Assembly: GCF_016135805.1 (NCBI RefSeq)
Contig: NZ_JADWOX010000021.1
Location: 1 to 64,000 of the forward strand
Direction: 5' to 3'
DNA: 64,000 bases
Source of the DNA: Caulobacter hibisci
Lineage (GTDB): Bacteria; Pseudomonadota; Alphaproteobacteria; Caulobacterales; Caulobacteraceae
Part shown: positions 16,137 through 23,921 of the stretch, piece by piece
Layout of the letters: each line of letters begins with the position of its first letter
Numbering within the stretch: the stretch's first letter is position 1
The notes under the pieces: generated by a model
Databases searched by the model: none
Seen by the model: the letters and a program-made list of their open reading frames with translations, nothing else
Told to the model about the DNA's origin: nothing
Position numbers and translations under genes: made by a program

Positions 16137-16730
16137 TCAGCGACCTTCCATCGCCGCCTTCAGCTGGCGGGCGATCTCTTCGGGCGGGCTGCTGTAGGCG
16201 ATGACCCGGTCGAAGCGGCCCTTGGGATCGATGACATAGATCGCCGTGGAGTGGTCGACGCTGTAGTCGGGGCCCTCGCCGACCTTCTTGTAATAGGCGC
16301 GATAGGTCTTCACCGCCGCGTCGACCTGGGCCGGCGCGCCGGTCAGGCCGACGACGTTCCGGGGCAGGTAGCCGGCGGTCAGGTAGGTCTTCATCACCGC
16401 CGGGGTGTCGCGCTGCGGATCGACCGAGATCATCACGATCTGCAGGTCCTTGGCCTTGGGGCCCAGCTGGTCGCTGGCGGCGGCCAGGGCCTGCAGGGTG
16501 CCGGGGCAGACGTCGGGGCAATAGGTGAAGCCGAAGAACAGCGCGCTCCACTTGCCCTTGAGGATCTTTTCGTCGACCGGCTTGCCATCGTAGTCGACCA
16601 ACTGGAACGGTCCGCCCACCGCCGCAGGCGGCGGCGCGGGCTTGAAGGCGCCGCTGCGGACGATCAGTCCGCCGGCCAGGATCGCCCCCACAACGCAGAC
16701 GGCCAGAACGATCAGGCGGTTGCGGTTCAT
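16137..16730 (-). CDS. SCO1/SenC family copper chaperone
   Basis: A 197-residue membrane-anchored thioredoxin-fold protein that delivers copper to the CuA site of cytochrome c oxidase. One N-terminal transmembrane helix (residues 5-25) is followed by the copper site CPDVC (Cys71 and Cys75 in FFGFTYCPDVCPGTLQ) and the conserved His in VDHSTAIYVIDPKG. It is divergent from the RegB-type kinase across a 56-base gap. In Rhodobacter a SenC gene also sits next to regB/regA, which supports both calls. Confidence 0.92.
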   Translation of the reverse strand: MNRNRLIVLAVCVVGAILAGGLIVRSGAFKPAPPPAAVGGPFQLVDYDGKPVDEKILKGKWSALFFGFTYCPDVCPGTLQALAAASDQLGPKAKDLQIVMISVDPQRDTPAVMKTYLTAGYLPRNVVGLTGAPAQVDAAVKTYRAYYKKVGEGPDYSVDHSTAIYVIDPKGRFDRVIAYSSPPEEIARQLKAAMEGR

Positions 16731-16786
16731 GGGCTTGCGTCCTTTGGGGCTCGCCAGATCGAAATTTCTGGCCTTAATGTGGCGAC

Positions 16787-18190
16787 ATGGCCGACGCTTC
16801 GTTCAAGGACGCGCCGAAAAAATCATCCTACGACGGGCTCGATAGGCCCGACGGCGGGGCGGCGCAAGACAGCGACGACTGGTCGTGGGCGGGCCCGGGT
16901 CTGCGTCGCGGCCGCCTGCGGGTGCGCACTCTCCTGGCCCAGCGTTGGCTGACCGTCGCCGCCCAGTCGGTGACCGTGCTGTTCTGCGGCCTGGTGCTGG
17001 ACGTCCAGGTTCCCTACGCCCTGTGCTTCTCGCTGATCGCCCTGTCGGCCTGGCTGAACGTGCTGATCGGCTTGGCCTCGACCGGCCAGCGCATGGCCCG
17101 CGACGTCGAGGCCACCGCCCAGATCGCCTTCGACATCCTGCAGCTGGCCGGCATGCTCTATCTGACCGGCGGGGTGTTCAATCCGTTCTCGCTGCTGCTG
17201 ATCGCGCCGGTGACCCTGGCCGCGGCCACCCTGCCGGCCCGCTACGCTTTCGGCCTGGGCATACTGGCGATCATCGTCAGCATCGTGCTGGCCTTCCTCT
17301 ACATGCCCCTGCCGACGGCATCGGGCGTTCCCGCCACGCCACGGCCGGAGGGGATCGTGGTCGCCGCCATCGTCGCCGCGCGGGTGCTGGGGATCGTGGT
17401 GACCGGCCTCTACGCCTGGCAGGCGGCTACCGAATCGGCCCGCATGGAACTGGCCCTCAACGTCACCGAGACGGTGCTGGCCCGCGAGCAGCGGCTGTCG
17501 GCCCTGGGCGCCCTCGCCGCTGCCGCCGCGCACGAACTGGGCACGCCCCTGGCCACCATCTCGGTCGTGGCCCGGGAAATGGCGCGCGGCGCGCCCGACG
17601 AGCAGACCCGCGAGGACGCCGAGCTGCTGATCGGCCAGGCCGCCCGTTGCCGCGAGATCCTGCAGCGCCTGACCGAGATGCCCGAGGCCCAGGACGCCGT
17701 GCACGAGCGCATGAGCCTGACACAGCTGGTGCACGAGATCATCGAGCCGCACATGATCCACGGCGTGCGGGTCGAGGCGGTGGTCAACGGCCCGTCCGGC
17801 GAGTCGGCCCCCGACGTCTGGCGACGAGCCGAGGTGATCCACGCCCTGACTTCGATCGTCGAGAACGCCGTCGACTTCGCCCGTTCGGAGGTGATCGTCA
17901 TCGCCCGCTTCGACGCCCGCTCGATCCTGATCGAAGTGCGCGACGACGGTCCGGGTTTTTCACCGGAAGTACTGGCCAAACTGGGCGAACCTTACGTAAC
18001 GTCACGTCCGGGGGCGGAAGGCTCGCGCACCGGCCACATCGGCATGGGGCTGGGATTCTTCATCGCCAAGACTCTCTTGGAACGAACTGGGGCGGCGGTG
18101 GATTTCAGAAATGGGCGACGCGGCGGCGCGGTCGTGGCCGCGCGTTGGCCTCGCCCGGCGATGGAAGCCCCCGGCTTCATAGGTGTTTGA
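16787..18190 (+). CDS. RegB/ActS-type redox-sensing histidine kinase
   Basis: A 467-residue sensor kinase of the RegB/PrrB/ActS group. About six transmembrane helices lie in residues 55-215. Between helices is the group's conserved ubiquinone-binding heptapeptide, here GGVFNPF near residue 128. HisKA has His249 in AAAHELGTPLATI, and Cys288 in ARCREILQRL matches the redox-active cysteine of RegB. The HATPase domain is complete, with DDGPGF and MGLGFFIAKTLLERTGA. It lies 89 bases before a RegA-type regulator. The pair is expected to adjust respiration to oxygen or redox state. Confidence 0.9.
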   Translation: MADASFKDAPKKSSYDGLDRPDGGAAQDSDDWSWAGPGLRRGRLRVRTLLAQRWLTVAAQSVTVLFCGLVLDVQVPYALCFSLIALSAWLNVLIGLASTGQRMARDVEATAQIAFDILQLAGMLYLTGGVFNPFSLLLIAPVTLAAATLPARYAFGLGILAIIVSIVLAFLYMPLPTASGVPATPRPEGIVVAAIVAARVLGIVVTGLYAWQAATESARMELALNVTETVLAREQRLSALGALAAAAAHELGTPLATISVVAREMARGAPDEQTREDAELLIGQAARCREILQRLTEMPEAQDAVHERMSLTQLVHEIIEPHMIHGVRVEAVVNGPSGESAPDVWRRAEVIHALTSIVENAVDFARSEVIVIARFDARSILIEVRDDGPGFSPEVLAKLGEPYVTSRPGAEGSRTGHIGMGLGFFIAKTLLERTGAAVDFRNGRRGGAVVAARWPRPAMEAPGFIGV

Positions 18191-18279
18191 GTACGAAAGA
18201 CTTGCCAAGGTTTGCAAGTCGTAGACATGATGCTTGCACGACACCCGGTTGAGTATAGGCGCGGGGAGGCGCTGAGTTC

Positions 18280-18837
18280 ATGGCGGATATCGGTGAACTG
18301 GTCGCGGCTCTGCCGGACAAGTCCCTGCTTCTGCTCGACGACGATGCGCCCCTGCGGACGCGCCTAGGTCGAGCTTTGGAACAACGCGGCTTCGAGGTGA
18401 CGCTTTGCGCCTCGGTGGCCGAGGCGATGACGACTCTGAAGAGCAATGCTCCGGCCCATGCGGTGCTGGACATGCGGCTCGAGGACGGATCGGGCCTGAA
18501 GGTGGTCGAGGCCGTGCGCGACGCCCGCGCCGACGCCAAGGTCATCATGCTGACCGGCTACGGCAACATCGCCACCGCGGTGGCGGCGGTGAAGGCCGGG
18601 GTCGTCGACTATCTTTCCAAGCCGGCCGACGCCGACGACGTGGCCCGCGCCCTGCTCGCCGCCAAGGACGCCGCCCCGGCCCCGCCGGAAAACCCGATGA
18701 GCGCCGACCGCGTGCGGTGGGAGCACATCCAGCGCGTCTACGAGATGTGCGGCCACAACGTCTCCGAAACGGCCCGTCGCCTCAACATGCACCGCCGGAC
18801 GCTGCAGCGGATTCTGGCGAAGCGGGCTCCGCGGTAA
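18280..18837 (+). CDS. RegA/ActR-type response regulator
   Basis: A 185-residue regulator: receiver domain at about 14-130 with the acidic pocket LLLDDDAP, phospho-acceptor Asp64 (AVLDMRLEDGSGL) and Lys in LSKPADAD, a proline-rich linker, then a Fis-type helix-turn-helix (VSETARRLNMHRRTLQRILAKR) at about 150-182. The Fis-type C-terminus and short length are the mark of RegA/PrrA/ActR. It is the obvious partner of the preceding RegB-type kinase. The gap before it holds TTGCCAAGG and GAGTATAGGCG, so it may also have its own promoter. Confidence 0.9.
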   Translation: MADIGELVAALPDKSLLLLDDDAPLRTRLGRALEQRGFEVTLCASVAEAMTTLKSNAPAHAVLDMRLEDGSGLKVVEAVRDARADAKVIMLTGYGNIATAVAAVKAGVVDYLSKPADADDVARALLAAKDAAPAPPENPMSADRVRWEHIQRVYEMCGHNVSETARRLNMHRRTLQRILAKRAPR

Positions 18838-18839
18838 GT

Positions 18840-18892
18840 CCCTCTCCCCTTGCGGGAGAGGGTGGCCTCCGAAGGAGGTCGGGTGAGGGGTC
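18840..18892 (+). repeat. CCCTCTCCC-type intergenic repeat, copy 1
   Basis: Two tandem hairpins: a 9-bp stem (18840-18848 with 18854-18862, CTTGC loop) and CCTCC/GGAGG, then GGGTGAGGGGTC. An inverted copy lies at 18951-19001, and the two bracket the hairpin at 18906-18937. Confidence 0.75.
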
Positions 18893-18905
18893 TCTCAAAA
18901 GCAAG

Positions 18906-18937
18906 ACGCCGCGACAGCTGATCAGCCGTCGCGGCGT
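18906..18937 (+). terminator. Terminator after the RegA-type gene
   Basis: A perfect 10-bp stem (18906-18915 with 18928-18937) followed by TTTTTCG. It lies 68 bases after the regulator stop and between two inverted repeat copies. Confidence 0.8.
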
Positions 18938-18950
18938 TTTTCGTAGGTGC

Positions 18951-19001
18951 GACCCCTCATCCGTCGGCTTTGCCGACACCTTCTCCCGCAAGGGGAGAAG
19001 G
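18951..19001 (-). repeat. CCCTCTCCC-type intergenic repeat, copy 2 (inverted)
   Basis: Reverse-complement relative of 18840-18892. It reads CCTTCTCCCC-TTGC-GGGAGAAGG on the minus strand, then a GTCGGC/GCCGAC hairpin and GATGAGGGGTC. The changed base in the first stem (T/A for C/G) is matched on the other arm. Confidence 0.75.
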
Positions 19002-19009
19002 ATCACGGC

Positions 19010-19795
19010 TCACATCGCCGATATGCCCCCGTCGAGCTTCAGCTCGGCCCCGGTCATGAACTTGCTCTCGTCGCTGGCCAGGTAGAGCACCGCGTTGGCG
19101 ATGTCGTCGGGCTCGCCGATGTGGCCCAGCGGGATCTGCCGGCCGAGCTTGGCGTGGGCCTCCTCCTTGCCGATCCGCTGGCTCAGCGGATCGAGGATCG
19201 GGGTGTCGATGAAGGTCGGGTGGATCGAATTCGAGCGGATATCGAGCCCCTGCTTGGCGCAGTAGAGGGCTATGTTCTTGCTCAGCAGCCAGACCCCGGC
19301 CTTGGAGGCGTTGTAGGCTGGCGAGTTGTGGTTGGCGATCAGGCCGGCGATCGAGCTGATGTTGACGATCGAGCCCGGCTGGTGCGCGCGCATGTGGGTC
19401 AGGGCGTGCTTGGCTCCCAGGAAGACGCTGTCGACGTTGATCGACATGATCTTCTTCCAGAGGTCGAACTCCATCTGCTCCAGCGGCTTGTCGCCGGCCA
19501 CGCCGGCGTTGTTGACCAGCACCGAGATCCCGCCGAGCTCGTTCGCCGCCGCTTCGAGGGCCGCGATCCACTGGTCTTCCTGGGTGACGTCCAGGGCGTA
19601 GGCGAAGGCCGTGCCCGCGCCGTGGGCGGCGTTGATTTCGGCGGCGACGGCCTTGGCGCCTTCGTGGTTGATGTCGGCCAGGGCGACCTTGGCGCCCTCG
19701 ACGGCCAGCTTGCGCGCGGCGGCCGCGCCCAGCCCCTGGGCCGCGCCGGTGATGAAGGCCTTCTTGCCGGCGACCCGGCCCGTGGTCTGCGCCAT
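19010..19795 (-). CDS. SDR family NAD(P)-dependent dehydrogenase
   Basis: A 261-residue classical short-chain dehydrogenase. Visible are the cofactor motif TGAAQGLG (residues 16-23), ADIN at the end of beta-2 (Asp favours NAD), NNAG, the catalytic Ser in NISSIAG, Tyr and Lys in YNASK, and a C-terminal GAELKLDGG. The residues resemble hydroxyacyl- or hydroxysteroid-type SDRs, but the substrate cannot be fixed. A perfect palindrome (19814-19831) sits 18 bases before the start and suggests control by a TetR-type repressor. Confidence 0.85.
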   Translation of the reverse strand: MAQTTGRVAGKKAFITGAAQGLGAAAARKLAVEGAKVALADINHEGAKAVAAEINAAHGAGTAFAYALDVTQEDQWIAALEAAANELGGISVLVNNAGVAGDKPLEQMEFDLWKKIMSINVDSVFLGAKHALTHMRAHQPGSIVNISSIAGLIANHNSPAYNASKAGVWLLSKNIALYCAKQGLDIRSNSIHPTFIDTPILDPLSQRIGKEEAHAKLGRQIPLGHIGEPDDIANAVLYLASDESKFMTGAELKLDGGISAM

Positions 19796-19813
19796 TCGGC
19801 GTCCTCCCTGTAA

Positions 19814-19831
19814 TTCAAACGATAGTTTGAA
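19814..19831. promoter_or_regulatory. Operator-like palindrome upstream of the SDR gene
   Basis: TTCAAAC-GATA-GTTTGAA, a perfect 7-bp inverted repeat with a 4-base centre, 18 bases before the SDR start. A close relative (16 of 18 bases) lies at 20832-20849 before the HAD gene. The CAAAC-N4-GTTTG core resembles sites of PsrA/FadR-type TetR repressors of fatty acid metabolism. Confidence 0.6.
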
Positions 19832-19857
19832 CTGGATGCGGGAGGAGGGGAAGGGCC

Positions 19858-20145
19858 TTATCCCGCGATGCCGTCCATGAACTTGGCCAGCTGCACGTCG
19901 CGCTCACTGACGCCGTCGGCGTCATGGGTGGTCAGGGTGACCTCGACGCGGTTGTAGACGTTGAACCACTCGGGGTGATGGTCGCGCTTGTCGGCCTCGA
20001 TCGCCACGCGGGTCATGAAGCCGAAGGCGGCGTTGAAGTCGGCGAACTTGTAGGTCTTCTCGATGGCGTCCTTGCCGTCGGCGGCGGTCCAGCCTTCGAG
20101 CTGGGCGAGGGCGGCGGCGGCGCCGATCTTGGCGGGGCGGGTCAT
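19858..20145 (-). CDS. phhB: 4a-hydroxytetrahydrobiopterin dehydratase
   Basis: This 95-residue protein is a full-length pterin-4a-carbinolamine dehydratase. The family signature is clear in the middle: DKRDHHPEWFNVYNRVEVTL, then TTHDADGVSERD. The enzyme recycles the pterin cofactor of phenylalanine hydroxylase, which is not encoded here. It starts 29 bases after the stop of the upstream HAD-type gene and may be co-transcribed with it. Confidence 0.93.
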   Translation of the reverse strand: MTRPAKIGAAAALAQLEGWTAADGKDAIEKTYKFADFNAAFGFMTRVAIEADKRDHHPEWFNVYNRVEVTLTTHDADGVSERDVQLAKFMDGIAG

Positions 20146-20174
20146 GCGGACGGCTCCAGAAACTGCGAGCCTCT

Positions 20175-20819
20175 TCAGAACGCCAATCCGGTCGCCGCCG
20201 CAAGCTCGGCCAGGGCCTGTTCCTCGCTGCTCACCTTGATGGCGGTCATGCCCAAGGCCGCCGCCGGCTTGCAGTTGACCCCCAGGTCATCGAGATAGAC
20301 GCAGGCCTCCGGCGCGACGTCGAGCAGGTCGCACATCATCCGGTAGATGCGCGGATCGGGCTTGCGCACCCCGGCCTTGGAGCTTTCGATCAGGGCGTCG
20401 AACAGCGACAGGATCCCGGCCACGGCCGCCGCTTTCTCGGGTGAGGAGGCCATGCCCGTGCCGTGGCCGGCGCCGGGCACGTTGTTGGTGATGCAGCCGA
20501 CCTTGAATCGCGCCTTGCAGGCCTTCAGCGCCGCGACCATCCCCGGCCGCACCTCGCCCGACAGCAGCGGCAGCACGTCGGCGCCTGGCACGGCGTGGCC
20601 CAACCGCGTCGACTCCTCCAGGAACAGGGCGTCGAAGGCGGCCGCGTCGATCTCGGCTCGCTCGAATCGCGCCCAGGCATTCGTGTTGGGATCGACGGCG
20701 TTGACCCCGCGCAGGAAGTCGGTCGGCAGGGCGTTGCGCGCTTCGTAACGACGGAAGGCCTCGAAGGGCGAGGTGGTGAACACCCCGCCGAAATCCCAGA
20801 TCACCGCCTCGATCGCCAT
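20175..20819 (-). CDS. HAD-IA family hydrolase (ACAD10/epoxide-hydrolase-N-like)
   Basis: A 214-residue HAD hydrolase. Motif I is WDFGGV, in which the second Asp of the usual DxD is replaced by Gly; motif II is the Thr of CITNN; motif III is the Lys of GVRKPDPRIY; motif IV is YLDDLGVN. The replacement of the second motif-I Asp by Gly is also seen in the phosphatase-like domain of epoxide hydrolase and ACAD10 relatives, so phosphatase activity may be weak. The start at 20819 gives the family N-terminus. The upstream operator at 20832-20849 is shared with the SDR gene. Confidence 0.82.
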   Translation of the reverse strand: MAIEAVIWDFGGVFTTSPFEAFRRYEARNALPTDFLRGVNAVDPNTNAWARFERAEIDAAAFDALFLEESTRLGHAVPGADVLPLLSGEVRPGMVAALKACKARFKVGCITNNVPGAGHGTGMASSPEKAAAVAGILSLFDALIESSKAGVRKPDPRIYRMMCDLLDVAPEACVYLDDLGVNCKPAAALGMTAIKVSSEEQALAELAAATGLAF

Positions 20820-20831
20820 CGCCTGCCAGCC

Positions 20832-20849
20832 TTCGAACGATTGTTTGAA
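20832..20849. promoter_or_regulatory. Operator-like palindrome upstream of the HAD gene
   Basis: TTCGAAC-GATT-GTTTGAA, an imperfect 18-base palindrome 12 bases before the HAD start. It differs at 2 of 18 positions from the perfect copy before the SDR gene at 19814-19831, so one repressor may control both. Confidence 0.55.
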
Positions 20850-20976
20850 ATCGACCCTAGGCGAGGTCGGGCCTGAGGAAAAGCCATCTTCGATCAACAG
20901 CCAAGCTCGCGCCGAGCGCGAAAGGGCAGGCGCGGTTCGCCCGGCTCTGGTTTAGTGACGGGCCTGGAGTGACCCC

Positions 20977-21612
20977 ATGCGCCATGCTTTCCGTTTCGCC
21001 CCGCTCGTGATCGTCGCCGGCCTGTCGCTGGCCGCGCCGGCTCTGGCCGACGACCATGGCCTGGCCGGCGGCCCGCCCGACCGTTCGGGCCTGCCCGTCG
21101 ATCCGCAGATCCTGCCGCCCGACACCCGTCCGGGCGAATGCGTCTCGCGCCGGGTCACCGGCCCCGGCGGCGCCTATCGCTGGGAGCGGGTCGAGTGCGA
21201 CGACGGCGAGCGTGGCTGGAGCGACTTCGATCGCTGGAGCTACGGCCGCGCGCCGCTGCGCGTGGACGATCGCGCGGCCCTGCCGCCGCCTCCGCCGCCG
21301 CCCGAATATGCGCCCGACCGCTACAGCCGCCGCCATGACGACGCTGGCTATCGCGACGGCGGCTATCAGGATCAAGGCTATCGAGGCGACCTCGCCCGCC
21401 AGGAAACCTATCGCGGCGGCTCGGCCTATTCCCGCACCGAGGAAGCCTACGAATCCAGCCGCGAGCGCTACGACAGCGCCGTCAGCGGCTATGCCTCGTC
21501 GGCTGCGGGCTATGGCGAGGGCTATGCGCCGGCCTACGGCGCCTATGGCGAGTACCAGTCGGCCGGTCGCGACGAATACGGCTACCTCGTCTGGCCGGGC
21601 AAGCGGCCGTAA
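20977..21612 (+). CDS. Secreted Tyr/Gly-rich protein of unknown function
   Basis: A 211-residue exported protein, not recognised. Residues 1-24 form a signal peptide ending APALAD. Next comes a short conserved-looking section with one cysteine pair (ECVSRR...VECDDGE), a proline run (PPPPPPP near residue 105), then about 90 residues of Tyr/Gly/Arg/Ser-rich low-complexity sequence with GYRDGGYQDQGYRGD-like repeats, ending YGYLVWPGKRP. The tail is likely disordered. It could be an envelope- or surface-associated protein. Confidence 0.6.
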   Translation: MRHAFRFAPLVIVAGLSLAAPALADDHGLAGGPPDRSGLPVDPQILPPDTRPGECVSRRVTGPGGAYRWERVECDDGERGWSDFDRWSYGRAPLRVDDRAALPPPPPPPEYAPDRYSRRHDDAGYRDGGYQDQGYRGDLARQETYRGGSAYSRTEEAYESSRERYDSAVSGYASSAAGYGEGYAPAYGAYGEYQSAGRDEYGYLVWPGKRP

Positions 21613-21615
21613 GAG

Positions 21616-22179
21616 CTACAGCAGCTTCAGGAACAGCACCCGCGCCGCGCCGTAGTCGCGGGCGTCGAGCGTCTCGAACCCCTCCAGCACGGGATCCGGC
21701 TCGCCGACCCCGCGCTCGAACACCACGATCGCGCCCGGCGCCAGCCAGCCGCCGGCGACCAGTTCCGACAGCGCCTTCTCGCCCAGGCCCTTGGCGTAGG
21801 GCGGATCCAGGAAGGCGATGTCGAAGGCCGGGCCGGCGCTGGCCGGACGCAGGCCGAGGTCCGTGGCGTCGCGGCGGTGGACGCGGGTCTGGCCGAACAG
21901 GCCGAAGGTGTCGATGTTCTGGCGGATCGCCCCGCGCGCGGCCTCGTTGGTCTCGACGAACAGGCAGTTCACCGCCCCGCGCGAGAGGGCTTCCAGACCG
22001 AGGGCTCCAGAGCCGGCGAAGACGTCGATCACCCGAGCGCCGTGCAGTTCCGGCGCCCAGGCGGCGTGCTCGAGGATGTTGAACACGGCCTGGCGGGCGC
22101 GGTCGGAGGTCGGGCGGGTGGCGTCGCCCGGCGGGGTGGCGATGGCCTTGCCGCGGAACTGGCCGGAGACGATGCGCAT
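21616..22179 (-). CDS. rsmD: 16S rRNA (guanine(966)-N(2))-methyltransferase RsmD
   Basis: The 187-residue product is a Rossmann methyltransferase with the RsmD N-terminus MRIVSGQFRGKAIATP, the RPTSDRARQAVFNIL motif, SAM-binding DVFAGSGALGLEALSRGA, and the catalytic DPPY (FLDPPYAKGLG). It methylates G966 of 16S rRNA during 30S assembly. Its ATG overlaps the TGA stop of the upstream TMEM175-like gene (ATGA), so the two are translationally coupled. The gene ends 3 bases from the convergent Tyr-rich gene. Confidence 0.95.
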   Translation of the reverse strand: MRIVSGQFRGKAIATPPGDATRPTSDRARQAVFNILEHAAWAPELHGARVIDVFAGSGALGLEALSRGAVNCLFVETNEAARGAIRQNIDTFGLFGQTRVHRRDATDLGLRPASAGPAFDIAFLDPPYAKGLGEKALSELVAGGWLAPGAIVVFERGVGEPDPVLEGFETLDARDYGAARVLFLKLL

Positions 22180-22835
22180 CAGGCCGAGGCCTCCTGGACT
22201 TGCGCTGTTGCTTCGCCCTTCATGGCCAGGCGGCGCATGTAGCGGCCGCCGCCGATGAAGGCCGCCAGGGCCAGGGCCAGCAGAGCCAGGCCCCAGGCGT
22301 TGTTCAGGGTGAAGAAGATCAGGCCGCACATCAGGCCAGGGGCGATGGCCACCCGCGCCAGGGTGAACAGGGCCTCGCCGCGATGGACCTTGCCGGTCAG
22401 CTCGCCAGCGAAGGCTGCATAGCCCCACAGCGCCGCCAGGGCGAAGCCGATCGCCGTCACCAGGCCCAGATAGACGAGGGCGGCCTGGCCGCCATGCTCC
22501 CAAAGCAGTTCGGTGACCAGCGGCAGCAGGCCGATCAGGCCCAGCACCAGCAGATTGAGCACGTCGAGCACGCCGTCGGCCGTCCGCAGCCGGGCGAAGA
22601 TCCGCCGGTGGCTGATCCAGTAGACGCCGATCACCGCGAAGCTGACGGCGTAGGCCCACAGCTTGTGGCCCATCTGGCGATAGAGGTCGGCGACGCCGCT
22701 CCAGTGCTCGGGCGGGTGGATCTCGATGGCCAGCAGGGTGATGGCGATCGCGAACACCGCGTCCGAGAACAGCACCAGCCGGTGCAGGTGGGGGGCGCTG
22801 CCCTCGTGGCCCGTCTCGCTCGCCGTCTTGCTCAT
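22179..22835 (-). CDS. TMEM175-family potassium channel-like membrane protein
   Basis: A 218-residue membrane protein of the TMEM175/DUF1211 family. The family motif RxxxFSD is present in RLVLFSDAVFAIAITLLAIEI, followed by about five more helices (WAYAVSFAVIGVYWISH, LNLLVLGLIGLLPLV, ALVYLGLVTAIGFALAALWGYAAF, IAPGLMCGLIFF, GLALLALALAAFIGG). Bacterial members form tetrameric K+-conducting channels. It overlaps rsmD by 1 base. Confidence 0.85.
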   Translation of the reverse strand: MSKTASETGHEGSAPHLHRLVLFSDAVFAIAITLLAIEIHPPEHWSGVADLYRQMGHKLWAYAVSFAVIGVYWISHRRIFARLRTADGVLDVLNLLVLGLIGLLPLVTELLWEHGGQAALVYLGLVTAIGFALAALWGYAAFAGELTGKVHRGEALFTLARVAIAPGLMCGLIFFTLNNAWGLALLALALAAFIGGGRYMRRLAMKGEATAQVQEASA

Positions 22836-22967
22836 GAAAACCCCATAGATGACGGCCGATGTGTGCCGCCATTGCCCCGCGTCGGCAAGTCGCGGGGGCC
22901 GATTGATCAAAAACCCTTTTCCTTCGGCCCGCGCCGCTCTAGCGAGGAGCAGGGGCTGTGCGAGGGG

Positions 22968-23921
22968 ATGGCGGCGGTGTTCGAAGACGCGAGAGGCTCG
23001 GCCTTCCTGGGCGACCTGAAGCCGGCGGACCGCCGTATCGGCCGCGTGGCGCTGACCCTGCCCGTGGGCCTGATCGCGGCGGCCCTGGCGGCGATCATCG
23101 GCGTGGTGTTCGTCATGGCCCTGTTCGCGGGCCTCGCCGACGGCGGATTCAATACGGCCAAGGCCCTGATCGAGTCGCTGAGCGATCCAGCGGCGGCCGC
23201 GGGCAGCCTGCAGACCCTGCTGTTCGTCCTGTGCCTGCTGGCCGCCACCAACGGCGGCATGGCCACGGCCTTCGCCGCCGTCGCCGCCATGCTGCACGAG
23301 CGCCCTCTGAGGAGCTACCTGACCAGCGCCGCGTCCTATCGCTGGCGGCTGACCCTGCTGGGGCTGGCCCTGTTCGCCGTGACCCTGGGTCCGCTGCTGG
23401 CGGGCCTGGCCCAGCTCGACCCGCATCCGCCGGCCGCGCCGATCCTGACCCTGACGCCCGACCTAGACAGCCGCATCGTCCACGCCGTCGGGGCCATCGC
23501 CCTGCTGCTGGTCGCCGCCGCAGCAGAAGAGCTGGTGTTCCGTGGCTGGCTGCTGAAGCTGACCGGCGCCTTCACCCATCGGACCTGGCTGATCCTGATC
23601 ATCAACGGCCTGGCCTTCTCGGCCGTGCATTTCGATCCCAACCCCGACGCCTTCCTGGTGCGCATGGTGCTGGGCCTGGGCCTGGCCTGGTCGACCCTGC
23701 GGCTGGGCGGCGTGGAGTTCGCCGTTGGCGCCCACGCGGCCAACAACATCGTCATCCTGCTGTTCCTGCAGCCGATGACCCTGGCCCCCGAGGCGCCGCA
23801 TCCGTTCCGCTGGGAGGTGCTGCCGATCGCGGCGGGCATGCTGGCGCTCTATGTCGGCCTGGCCGAGCTGGTGGCCCGCACGCCCCGGCTGTCGCGCTGG
23901 GCGGGCGTGGCGACGGCCTAA
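22968..23921 (+). CDS. CPBP family intramembrane metalloprotease
   Basis: A 317-residue multi-pass protein of the CPBP (Abi/CAAX-like) family. The catalytic signature is seen as AAAEELVFRGWL (EExxxR), SAVHFDPNPDAF (His) and VGAHAANN (second His with Asn). About eight hydrophobic helices run from residue 27 to 300. Members act as CAAX-type proteases or bacteriocin-immunity proteins; nothing nearby points to a specific substrate. ATG 22968 follows GAGGGG. Its stop overlaps the stop of the convergent acyltransferase gene in CTAA. Confidence 0.85.
   Translation: MAAVFEDARGSAFLGDLKPADRRIGRVALTLPVGLIAAALAAIIGVVFVMALFAGLADGGFNTAKALIESLSDPAAAAGSLQTLLFVLCLLAATNGGMATAFAAVAAMLHERPLRSYLTSAASYRWRLTLLGLALFAVTLGPLLAGLAQLDPHPPAAPILTLTPDLDSRIVHAVGAIALLLVAAAAEELVFRGWLLKLTGAFTHRTWLILIINGLAFSAVHFDPNPDAFLVRMVLGLGLAWSTLRLGGVEFAVGAHAANNIVILLFLQPMTLAPEAPHPFRWEVLPIAAGMLALYVGLAELVARTPRLSRWAGVATA

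Noticed and set aside
13815..16952. Plus-strand open frame of over 1000 codons across the lipase and phaZ genes
   Set aside because: It covers two real genes in other frames or strands and shows no family motif.
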